Below are positions 54,776 through 64,000 of a DNA stretch of 64,000 nt, piece after piece. Below the pieces are notes generated by a model. It ran no database searches. It saw only the letters and a program-made list of their open reading frames with translations, and was not told the DNA's origin. The translations under genes were made by a program, and so were the position numbers. Source of the stretch: Leptobrachium leishanense. Lineage: Eukaryota > Chordata > Amphibia > Anura > Megophryidae. The stretch lies in contig CM019067.1 of NCBI GenBank assembly GCA_009667805.1, positions 162,645,049 to 162,709,048 on the forward strand. The letters are read 5' to 3'. Numbering within the stretch: the first letter of the stretch is position 1; the number at the start of each line of letters is the position of its first letter.

Positions 54776-55372
54776 TGACCTACACTAACTACTAACTAAC
54801 CACTAACTAACCACTAACTCAGCTCCCCACTACCTGTCCTCACTAATCACTAAATACATCTCAGCCCGCTCGATAAGGTCAAACAGTGACCTGCGCCTAG
54901 TTACTCCCCGCATCACCTCTTCCCATGATAGACTGCAGGACTGCTCACACGCAGCCCCCATCTTCTGGAATGCTCTACCTCATACTGGCAGACTTTTCCC
55001 TAGATTCCCTTCCTTCAAATGCTCCCTTAAGACATTCCTATTTAAGGAAGCCTACCACCTGACTCACTGACGCAACCAGTCTATCACTCTCACCAGTCCA
55101 TCACTCTCACCTTGCAGCCCATCACTCTCACCTTGCAGCCCATCACTCTCACCTTGCAGTCCATCACTCTCACCTTGCAGTCCTCTCCTCCTGTTTCCAC
55201 CCTTTTTTTCCAACCCTTCTAGATTGTAAATTCCCACAGAAATAGGGACTTTGTTTCCTCCTGTACTGGTTTGTCAAATGTTGTTCAATGTATTGTAACC
55301 CTGTCTATACTGTGCCCGTTGTTCAGCGCTGCAGAATATACTGGCGCTGTATAAATAAAGAATAATAAAAAT
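54776..55372 (+). mobile_element. L2/Rex-type LINE 3' end
   Basis: Plus-strand C-terminal remnant: YTSARSLRS-like coding corresponds to CAGCCCGCTCGATAAGGTCA near 54862, then TCTTCTGGAATGCTCTACCT near 54960, followed by the tail TGTAACCCTGTCTATACTGT, GCGCTGTATAAATAAAGAAT, AATAAAA. Same family as 21765-22252. A five-fold 20-bp repeat sits between coding part and tail. Confidence 0.78.
55078..55185. repeat. 20-bp tandem repeat, about 5 units
   Basis: CCATCACTCTCACCTTGCAG repeats head to tail with CCC/TCC variants, within the LINE 3' region. The copy at 23.2 kb has only one ACTCTCACCTTGCAG. Confidence 0.85.
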
Positions 55373-56795
55373 TACCACGGTCAACAATCTCTCTTCTCTC
55401 CCACAGTTGTATTTGCATCATACTTTTCAATGTACTGTATTAATAAAACGGAATCCCATTACAGGATCTAAATGTTTGATCTGTAGATTTAGTGTTGTTT
55501 AAGATGTAATGCTTTTTATTTATTTAATGAAGTAGATGCACAGTAGTATAGTGCTAATATACAATTTACAAACAGTTGCAATTTCTGGTATCTTTGGTTA
55601 CCATCTTCTTGTAAAACAGTATCACCCGTGTGGTTATATACTGGTTATTAAAAAAACTGCTGTGACTTCATACTGTTCATTAATCTACCACGCTATGAAT
55701 GAGACACTTTAAGCTCGCAAACAAAGTTGCATCATTTTGCAGTAACAGATTAGAAACCAGCATGACTAGTAAACGGTGGACTTTATACAGATTCAATACT
55801 GTTTTATTCTTTTGTATTTTTCCTCAGCTTCAGATCTAACAACCTTCAGACAACAAAGACAAGCAGAACATTTTCTTCTCTTCTGTGCATTTGCAAAGAT
55901 TGCAAGATTCTGTACTGCGAACTGGAGAAACCTTTAGCTACTGATGGCATACATACCTCTGGCTTGAAGGCTGTCAGTTTTGGTTGAGCAAAGTCAAAAT
56001 AATTTCTTCTTGCTACTACAACTTTATATTATTACAGAAGTAGCCGACTGGTCATCCAGCTGTTCAACCAGGAAACTGGCAATGCCTCTGAATGCAGAAA
56101 CAGCTGATTGGCTGCTTGCATGCTAGTCATGCAAGCGATGACTTTGTTGACCTTATTAATGATGTCACAGCAAAGTTTTTCACCCTTTTGCTGCCAAACA
56201 TTTTCATTGAAAAAAAATAATACCATCATAACATCTGAAACACGGGATTCATAGTTAACTTTTAAAGGGGAGTAAAATAGCAATCTGGCATATAAATTGT
56301 TATTCTGAGATGATTAAGATAATATAAATTTACTAATTTTTCAAAACCATGAATCTTATCTCTCTACAGCTGTGAATAATCCCAGAGCTTTCTTTGTAAT
56401 CTGTGATTTTCCTGGTTGTTATACTGCATTCTGTTAATGTTTGTTGCAGCAGTTTTTATTCCCCACAGGGAAACCACATATCTTGCATTAAAAAGGAATA
56501 CAATAGGGATGCTAAATGCTGTTTCATTATTAGATATTTTTCATTATATTGTGAAATAAACTATACACATTTTAGTAGTACAAGGGCTAACCCATTATAT
56601 CTGTCTCTCCCTGGCTGTTGGAAGGCAGCACTAAAGTTTGTAGATGTGGGGGCAGCTCCTTGTAGCTTATTTACAGTAATGCAGGGCAACTAGGCAGAAA
56701 TCTCTCAGAAAATTATATTTCTAGCAACAGACAACAGTAATTTTACATTAAACATGAAAACATATGGGTTTTCATTTGTTTTTCTTGTTTTGTTC
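55373..56795. other. Unrecognised stretch
   Basis: About 1.4 kb without a recognised repeat. Open frames at 56032-56283 (minus) and 56403-56693 (plus) have no recognised domain and lack convincing splice or start context. I do not call them. Confidence 0.5.
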
Positions 56796-56799
56796 AATT

Positions 56800-58065
56800 G
56801 GTTTAAATCAATGCCCTGGCTGGGCCAGTCAAGAATATTGACAGAGGTGTCCCTAAGTCATTCTTGTGTTATCTTGTATGTGTACTTAGAGTTTTCGTCC
56901 TGTTGGAAGGTTAACCTGTGTCTCAATCTGAATTAGTGAGTGGTCTGGAGTGGACCAGTTTTTTAAGGATATCTCAATATTTTGCTGCATTCAGCTTACT
57001 CTCAACCATGGTCAGTCTCCTAGTCCTAGCCTTGAAAACATCCCCGAAGTCTGATACTTCCAGTACCATGCTGGATGCCATACACTGTTAAGATGGTATT
57101 GTGCAAGTAGTGAGCGGTGCCCGATTTCCTCCCGGCATGACAACTTGAATTGTGCCCAACAGTTCAATCAACATTTAATCAGACCAGACTAGGTCCTCTA
57201 GGTGCTCTTTTGAACATTCAAAGTGTGTCTCTTCCCAGGTGACTGAGGGCACAGTCAGGTTCAGAGAGAGAAGGAGATAGTCTGCATGCAGCTAATTAAC
57301 CACCCGGGTGGAAAATAATCAGTCTATTAATATACCTGCAGGAGATGGATGTCACATTGCTCTCAAAGAGCACTGCAATATTTAATCCCTTATTGAGATA
57401 TTGCAGTTTGTACTCACCTCAATCCAGTGAAAGTGCCACCATGATTCCCACTCCATGGGTGGAGCGAACTGGGGGCTGCCGTGTAGTGGTGCTCAATTGA
57501 TCCTGAACGGTGTCAGTCAAGTGCGCCAACGGTCAATGTTACACAGAGCTTGAGTGGATGGCCGTCATGTAGAAGGTGTCTCTGCTCAATCCTCTCACCA
57601 TGTCCTGCTGGACAGCAAAACTTTGAAAGGGAATTACTCTAGTTTTCCTATTGCATATGTCGGAAAAAAATAACATATATAGGTAGTGATTCCTTTTCAT
57701 ATGAGCCCAAATGGTTTTGAGCAGAACAGTTGCACTTTAAAAATTATGGAGGCCACAGTGCTCTTGGGGAGCTCCAATGCAGCCAGTTCTCTTTTTTAGC
57801 CTAACTCACATCTGCACCTTGGCACATTCGTCTGCCTGAGCTCTGCAGGCAGTTCCGTTTGACCTTTTTTCTCTGATATGCATTTACAGCTGTGAGGCCA
57901 TATATACACAGGCGTGCCTTTCAAAATCGTGTGCAGTCAATTTAACTTGCCACAAGTGGACTCCACTCAAAGTGTAGAAACGTTGTAAAGATGTTCCAGA
58001 GAAATAGGATTTATCTGAACTAAATACCATGTCTCACAGCCAAGCCTTTGAATACTTGTAATACT
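56800..58065 (-). pseudogene. Tc1-like transposon remnant, strongly eroded
   Basis: On the minus strand, blocks matching a widespread vertebrate Tc1 group. The 5' untranslated part is near 57880-58050 (plus strand reads CCACAAGTGGACTCCACTCA and GTGTAGAAACGTTGTAAAGATG). An N-terminal coding trace near 57740-57880 follows (GAGGCCACAGTGCTCTTGGGGA in antisense). The central to C-terminal part is at 56810-57240, including GTTTTCGTCCTGTTGGAAGG and ATCAGACCAGACTAGGTCCT. The segment 57290-57650 does not fit the element and may be an insertion. Reading frame is lost throughout. No terminal repeats are secure. Confidence 0.75.
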
Positions 58066-58084
58066 AATGTCAATGTGTTATTAT

Positions 58085-58695
58085 GCTCAGGCCTTTCAAA
58101 TGATACCATACATGACACCCTAGCTGCCACGGTTTGGGAGATATGGGGAGTTCAAAGGAGCTAGGGTTTCCCCAGCTAACTGACTTCATCGCGTCATGCG
58201 CAATGACATTAGGTGGCCAGGGGGGACCCGGAGGTGGAGCTGCCATCCAAGATGGTGGCCCCCACCAGAGCTAGGCTGCGATCCAGTGCCGGATGGCGCT
58301 GGATTGCAGCCTGGTACGTAAGGGGTTAAAACCAGGCAGCACTTAAAAGGGGAGACTCCCCTTTAAAGCAGTGCCTGGTTTGAGCGGCTGCGACCTCCCG
58401 ATCGGGAAGGAGAGGGATCCAAAAGGATCCCCCCTCCCTTCCATGCAATGTCCCGGAGGTCGCCCGAAAATTACATCATCACGCATGGCGTGATGACTTC
58501 ATTTATGGGGGCGGCCCTTAAAAGACGCGTCTGACTTCCTTGAAGTCAGAACGCCGCGGGACCCTGGAGGAGGATACTCCTGGGGAGTATCTCTCCGGGC
58601 TCCCGCCGAGCGGATGACGTGTGGGGAACATCCTCCGCATATAGCGGGAATCGAAGAGGATATTCCTCACACGTCATCAGCAGCCAAGGGGTTAA
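58085..58695 (+). mobile_element. piggyBac-type MITE, large form, left-truncated
   Basis: Landmarks in reverse of 44.1-44.9 kb: AATGATACCATACATGAC, CCCTAGCTGCCACGG, GCCATCCAAGATGGTGGC, ACTTCCTTGAAGTCAGAACG, ending CATCAGCAGCCAAGGGGTTAA at 58695. The other half (GCACTAAC part) is missing. Confidence 0.7.
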
Positions 58696-59261
58696 GGGAT
58701 ATTGATTTTAGAACTAAGTGGAAAAATTTATTTAATAAATACGATTACAAAATGGAAATGTAAAAAAAATGAACAAATGTTTTGATTAATAATTACAGAA
58801 TAGTATAATAATATTGCATTAATAATAAATATCTGTGTATTCACATTAAAAATACAAGTGCATTTACCTATTTGTGAAAAGTCAGCCTAAATATTCTAGC
58901 AATATTACTTAATACAATTTTCTAATATACAGTAAGACAATCCATCATTATTAGACTGATAATTATGTTACTAATATACTTCAGTGTACAAGGCCATTTG
59001 GTGTAGGTTACCTTCATACATGCTATTTAATTTCTCATTAACCTTCACATTATTGCTACCACTTCATAAAATTGAAGAAAATAGGAATTTAATATATACT
59101 TTTAAGATTTTTTTCCAGCATGCTAAGTGGGATTCAGACACTGAGCAAAAAATGTGTTTATCAGACTCAACCTTAACCATTTCCTTCTTATCCTGTCACA
59201 TAAAAAACTGAACTGCATATAGTGAGGCAATTCTTCAAGGAGGAACACGTTTAAAATAATA
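58696..59261. other. Unrecognised AT-rich stretch
   Basis: No recognised element or exon. The open frame at 58984-59211 looks random. Confidence 0.5.
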
Positions 59262-59872
59262 GATTAAAAGGAACGAACTACACATCCTGGCCACTTTACA
59301 TTTTTTGAATTGGCCAGGATGTGAGGAGTGCCCCCCCCAGCCAGGTCGAACTGGTTAAAAAGCTGGGTGAAGTCGAGGAGTTTCTTTCACACCACCCAGC
59401 GTCACCATCAGCTGGGGAATTTGAATTTCCTGGCCGCTGGCTACTAGCTCAGTTACAAGTGATGTTGGCACGAACAGAGTGTTCCAACATCACTAGCTCT
59501 GAGACCAATTGTGTTAGGGATCGGTATCAGAGAGGCCACAATGGATAGGCTCTGTGCATGAGCACAGCTCTGATCCATCGCTCTGCACAGGCGCTACGGT
59601 ACTTGCGTATGTAAGGTTTGCATGTACGTTCCATTGCTTTGCGTAATGTGCAAGTTCTATGCTATTGCTCAGACAAGCCTCAAAGACGTCTGGATTTAAG
59701 AGTTCCTGAGCCAAAGAGGAAAAGCTGGGCATGCTGAGGTGCAAAAGGTGAGTAAACTGGGCCTAAATAAAAAAAAATGTAAAAAATAATTAGACAGAGG
59801 CAGCCAGCAGCCTCTGCCCAATTATTTAAGGCAAAAAGGACACTCTGATTTTCAGTATAGTCATCCTTTAAT
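59262..59872. mobile_element. MITE related to the 13.2-14.2 kb element
   Basis: Ends roughly mirror each other (ATTAAAAGGAACGAACTACA and GTATAGTCATCCTTTAAT). The interior parallels 13.85-14.2 kb: ATGGATAGGCTCTGTGCATG, GATCCATCGCTCTGCACAGG, GAGCCAAAGAGGAAAAGCTG, AATAATTAGACAGAGGC, CTCTGCCCAATTATTTAAGG. Superfamily not determined. Confidence 0.55.
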
Positions 59873-59942
59873 GATTTCCTTAGAATTCTGCTATAGATGA
59901 GTTATGCTATAAATTGCAGCTTATGAAACATACAACATATTA

Positions 59943-61287
59943 AGGGTTATTCAAAGAGAATCGAAAAGTCACCGCACGTTCGGTGACTTTTCGTTCTCTT
60001 CAATTCGGGGCGATTCGGCAATCCCATTTCGGCACCCTGCGGTATATTCAGCAAGCACCACAGGGTTGTCGTAGTGCAGGGAAAAGCCACCGCAAACCCG
60101 ATGAAAACTCACCACAAAACCCGGCGAACGCTCACCGAAACCCGCAAAAACATCTGGATTAACCCAGCCGAACACGCCGGAGAAACCCGAGCAGCCACCG
60201 ATCACAGCGCAGAGCAGCCACCGGAAAAACCCGACACCGCAGACGAATGGAGTGAAAAAAATAACAAATAGTACGCTTTAGGCTGGGGTCAGACGAGCGT
60301 AGTGTTAACGTCCGTGATTGTGCCTAAAAGTTCGTCCGTGATAGCATGACAGAAAGCCCATCGGAGCCCGACACATGAAGTACGTCCGCACTGAACTGCG
60401 GACGCACAACGGCCACGGCCCACGGACGCAAGGCAGGCAAGAACGTACAACCCCTAGAACGGCCGCACAAAGTGCGCTGCATCCGCAACGTCCGCATAGC
60501 TTTGTGTGTGAGTGATGGAACGTGGTCAGATGGTTATACGTCCAGTATTTTTCACAGACAAAATGGTTTTGCTTTTTATTTTATTTTCTCTCCTACATCC
60601 GTCAAAATATACGTCAGTGAATAAACTGACTGTGTGGCCACTACTGCGTCTTCCGTACTGACGTACGTCCGTGTGCACGGACGTACATTCCGTAGAAATC
60701 ACGCTCGTCTGACCCTAGCCTTAATGTTTGAAAAGTGAAACGCTGTTTGCAAAGAAACTACTGAACGAAAATGTCTGAAATTTACATATAAGATCCAATG
60801 AATGATAATAAAAAGGGCTGTTTCAGAAAAAAGAAAAAACGAATTAAATTAAAAAACGGGAAAAACGTTTTTGCAAAAAAAACTGAAAAATGCATAAAAG
60901 ATCCTAAAAAAATATCTAAAAATAAAGTGACTTTTCCTGCAGAATAAAATAATAAACGGTTTATTAGATATTGAATTAAAATTGGAATATTTTTAACATT
61001 GAAGCCTATGGGATTCTTCTGAATAAACCTGTAGAATGAAACCACCGAACAGCAGGGCAATTCGGAAACTTTTCCCTGCTGGTTTTTGTTCTCTGAATAG
61101 ACGAAGCATTGCTTCTCTATGGGGAATTCACTGCCCTCGAACAGGCACCGTATGTGCAGGCAATTCGCCAACATTTGGTGAACTGCCTGCTCTCTGAAAA
61201 GCCGAATGGCCAGGAAAGGTAACCGTACGCTGAATTTCAGCATTCGGTTACCTTTCGGCCACAATTCGAAGCTCTTTGAATAACCCT
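59943..61287. mobile_element. AGGGTTATTC-ended element with nested Harbinger MITE
   Basis: AGGGTTATTCAAAGAGAATCG at 59943 and CGAAGCTCTTTGAATAACCCT ending 61287 are inverted repeats. Subterminal hairpins contain AAAAGTCACCGCACGTTCGG. The block 60.88-61.02 kb resembles sequence in the hAT elements (39.6 kb) and at 37.1 kb. The frame at 60782-61264 (160 codons, minus) shows no domain. Target duplication unresolved. Confidence 0.68.
60281..60720. mobile_element. Harbinger-type MITE, copy 6
   Basis: GGCTGGGGTCAGACGAGCGT at 60281 and CGTCTGACCCTAGCC ending 60720. TTA on both sides (60278-60280 and 60721-60723). The interior is diverged from copies 2-5 and is rich in ACGTCC and GGACGT. Confidence 0.85.
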
Positions 61288-61994
61288 GATAGTGTCTTAT
61301 AATATAAAACTTTATTTAAAGTCACCTAGTGTACATACATCACAATGAAAGATCAGTCAGATAAAATAAACAAAATACTGTAAAATGGTAGACAATCAAT
61401 AAGATTATTGTGCTCTGCAGTGGCAACATTGCACATGTTATCATCATCATTTTAGCAACCAAATAATTGATGATAAATGTGAGCGAAAGGGGAAAAAAAG
61501 GGTGAGAGAAGGGTAATCATAGTATTATAGACTTGTCATTCAACCAGAGAGCAAAGTTCTTCTGGCCACTTACAGCAATCTTTGTAGAATATTGTTAAAT
61601 TTCTTACTAAGGCTAGATGGTGGAAGAGAAAGCTAAAAAAAGACCAGACGTCCAAATCGGCGAGATACTAAATTACCTCCTCCAGCATATCCCTAATCAA
61701 ACTCGTGGGCAAAACCACCACATATGAGTTTGTCCAAATATTATTAAATATATTCGGTTTGTTACAATCAGGTGTATACACGGGTTGCTTGCTTTTTCAG
61801 GCTATTTTAAGATTTGGGGGTGGTCTCCTTCATTGAGTTTTCAATACAACTTCTGGGAGGAGCTTCAATAAAGATGGGGTGACATATCTTCAGACCTCAA
61901 CAAATTGGCAACTAGAATGCCAAAGGTCTACAAGGCTGTTATTGCTTCACATGGAGGATACTTTGATCAAAGCTATGTTTTAAGGACTCAGTTA
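61288..61994. other. Unrecognised stretch
   Basis: No element ends or coding signal recognised. Confidence 0.45.
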
Positions 61995-62009
61995 TTATTA
62001 TTTTTATCA

Positions 62010-62060
62010 GTTACTCGCTTTTGCCCGCGGCTTCGCTCGCGTGGATTTTAGGATTTGTTA
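62010..62060. repeat. TTTTGCCCGCGGCTTCGCTC junction block
   Basis: GTTACTCGCTTTTGCCCGCG followed by GCTTCGCTCGCGTGGATTTT. This CpG-rich block looks like a dispersed motif I recall from many animal genomes next to repeats, and here it starts the satellite. Its element of origin is not established. Confidence 0.45.
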
Positions 62061-64000
62061 AAATAGTTTTTTAAAAGAAACCTGAGGTTTTTTTGGTAGA
62101 ACTCCCCTTTCCCCCCCACTTGGGATTTTTGGAAAATTGTAAAACACGTGTTTTTTTATTTTTCAAGAAGAATGTAAGTGCCAAATTTCACACCTGTAAC
62201 ATCTTTGGTTTTTGAAATATAGGTATACTGATAAAAGTATTCACATCCCTTTCCCCCACCCCCCTTAACTGGATTTTCGGAAAATGGTAAAACATGTTTT
62301 TTTTTTGCACGAAGACTGTAAATATCGAATTACACACCTGTAACATCATTGGTTTTTGAACTATAGGTATAGTGATAAAGGTATTCATCCCCCTTTTTGT
62401 CCCCCACTGGATTTTTGGAAAATGGTAAAATATGTGTTGTTTCTATTTTCAAGACGAATCTAAATACCAATTTTCACGTCTGTAACATCTTCTGTTTTTG
62501 AGATATAGGTATCCTGTTGAAAAGTATTCACCCCCCTTTTTTTCACCCACCACGTGGTATTCTTGGAAAATGGTAAAACATATGTTTTTTTTATTTTTCA
62601 AGAAGATTGTAAGTGCCAGATTTCACACCTGTAACATCTTTGGGTTTTGGAAATATAGGTATACTGCTAAAAGTATTCAACCCCCTTTTTTCCCCCTCCC
62701 ACTGGATTTTTGGAAAATGGTAAAATAGGTGTTTTTTTCAAGACAAATCTAAATACCATTTTTCACGTCTGTAACATCTTCTGTTTTTGAGATGTAGGTA
62801 TCCTGTTTAAAAGTATTCACCCCCTTTTTTTACCCCCCCCACTTGGATTTTTGGAAAATGGCAAAACACCTGTTTCTTTATTTTCAAAAGATTGTAATTA
62901 CCAAACATCACACCTGTAACATCTTGGTTTTTGAAATATAGATATACTGATAACAGTATTCAGACCCCTTTCCCTCGACCCCCCACTTATTTGGATTTGT
63001 AGAAAATGGCAAAACACATGTTTGTTTTTTTCACGAAGATTGTAAATACCAAATTTCACACCTGTAACATCTTAGGGTTTTGAAATATAGGTATACTGAT
63101 GAAAGTATTCAACCCCTCTTTTTTCCCCTCCCACTGAATTTTTGGAAAATGGTAAAATAGTTGTTTTTTTGTTTCTCAAGACGACTCTAAATACCAAATT
63201 TCAAGTATGTAACATCTTCTGTTTTTGAGATATAGGTATCCTGTTTAAAAGTATTCAGCCCCCCCTTTTTTTCACCCCCCACTTGGGATTTTTGGAAAAT
63301 GGTAAAACACATGTTTTTATTTTTCAAGAAGATTGTAAATACCAAATTTCACATCTGTAACATCTTTGGTTTTTGAAATATAGGTATAATGATAAAAATA
63401 TTCAGAACCCCTTTCCCCGACCCCCCCCCCAATTGGCTTTGTGGAAAATGTAAAAAAGCATGTTTGTTTAGTTTTTTTCACGAAGATTGTAAATACCAAA
63501 TTTCACACCCGTAACATCTTTGGTTTTTGAAATATAGGTATACTGATAAAAGTATTCAACCCCCTTTTTGCCCCCCTAAGGAATTTTCAGAACATGGTAA
63601 AATACGTGTTGTTTTATTTTTCAAGACCAATTTTTAGGTCTGTAACATCTTCTGTTTTGGAGATACAGGTATCCTGTTTAAAATTTTTAAAATATTCAAC
63701 CCCCTTTTTTTGCCCCCAGTTGAATTTTTGAAAAACGGTAAAATACATGTTTTTTATTTTTCAAGAAGAATCTAAATACCGATTTTCACGTCTGTAATAT
63801 CTTCTATTTTGGAGATACAGGTATCCTGTTTAAAATATTTAAAATATTCAACCCCCTTTTTTTGCCCCAGTTGAATTTTTGAAAAACGGTAAAATACATG
63901 TTTTTTATTTTTCAAGAAGAATCTAAATACCGATTTTCACGTCTGTAACATCTTCTGTTTTGGAGATACAGGTATCCTGTTTAAAATATTTAAAATATTC
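62061..64000. repeat. ~146-bp satellite, at least 13 units, runs off the window
   Basis: Marker GTAACATCTT recurs at about 62196, 62341, 62482, 62630, 62772, 62918, 63064, 63209, 63358, 63512, 63643, 63796 and 63946, mean spacing about 146 bp. Each unit has a block like CCAAATTTCACACCTGTAAC, a GAAATATAGGTATACTG block, a C-run and TTTTTGGAAAATGGTAAAA. Two types occur: A (TTTGGTTTTTGAAATATAGG) and B (CTTCTGTTTTTGAGATATAG). Coding frames are by-products. Confidence 0.9.

Noticed and set aside
56032..56693. Small open frames of 83 and 96 codons as host exons
   Set aside because: No domain, no convincing splice sites in frame, and length within chance expectation.
60782..61264. 160-codon minus-strand frame rich in Phe
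   Set aside because: Lies in A/T-run-rich MITE interior. Composition follows poly-A tracts, with no domain and no relation to neighbouring coding sequence.

Overview
This is a gene-poor, repeat-packed stretch of a vertebrate nuclear genome, most likely an anuran amphibian. The basis is inference: the mix of CR1- and L2-type LINEs, a Penelope-like element, Tc1/mariner, hAT, PIF/Harbinger and piggyBac-type MITEs, a Helitron, and the frog-like low-GC DNA dotted with GC-rich, CpG-rich repeats. I found no convincing host exon, tRNA gene or rRNA gene. Nearly every long open frame is a decayed transposon protein or a by-product of tandem repetition.

Layout. 1-3.1 kb: Tc1-like transposase remnant, a small hAT MITE, inverted repeats and a hAT end. 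5.1-11.0 kb: a Penelope-like element broken by a CR1 LINE and a Harbinger MITE, then an L2/Rex-type LINE fragment whose 3' tail is shared with a tRNA-derived SINE at 11.7 kb. 12.3-14.2 kb: an imperfect ~0.8 kb tandem duplication of MITE sequence. 14.94-17.30 kb: a hAT element with perfect 8-bp TSDs holding further MITEs. 17.7-23.6 kb: piggyBac- and Harbinger-type MITEs and a SINE split by a LINE. 24.2-25.6 kb: an internally deleted L1-like element with a 15-bp TSD. 27.1-28.6 kb: a mariner-type element split by a MITE.

31.47-35.78 kb holds the most striking object: a 4.3-kb non-autonomous Helitron on the minus strand with textbook termini. It carries a 19-bp minisatellite of about 87 units, a 21-bp array, and about ten nested GC-rich palindromes. 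36.4-45.5 kb: a solo LTR split by a 4.5-kb hAT element, itself loaded with a 34-bp minisatellite and a CR1 LINE, and by a piggyBac-type MITE. 45.98-50.58 kb: a very young LTR retrotransposon without pol, with near-identical 904-906-bp LTRs, a 5-bp TSD and a ~156-bp coding tandem repeat. 51.97-54.44 kb: nested TTAA-flanked MITEs. 54.8-58.1 kb: an L2/Rex-type LINE end and an eroded Tc1-like transposase. 59.3-61.3 kb: MITEs. 62.0-64.0 kb: a ~146-bp satellite running off the window.

These parts do not form a pathway. They record successive transposition, and target duplications and interrupted units give a relative order of events in several places. All family names come from motif recognition without a database search.
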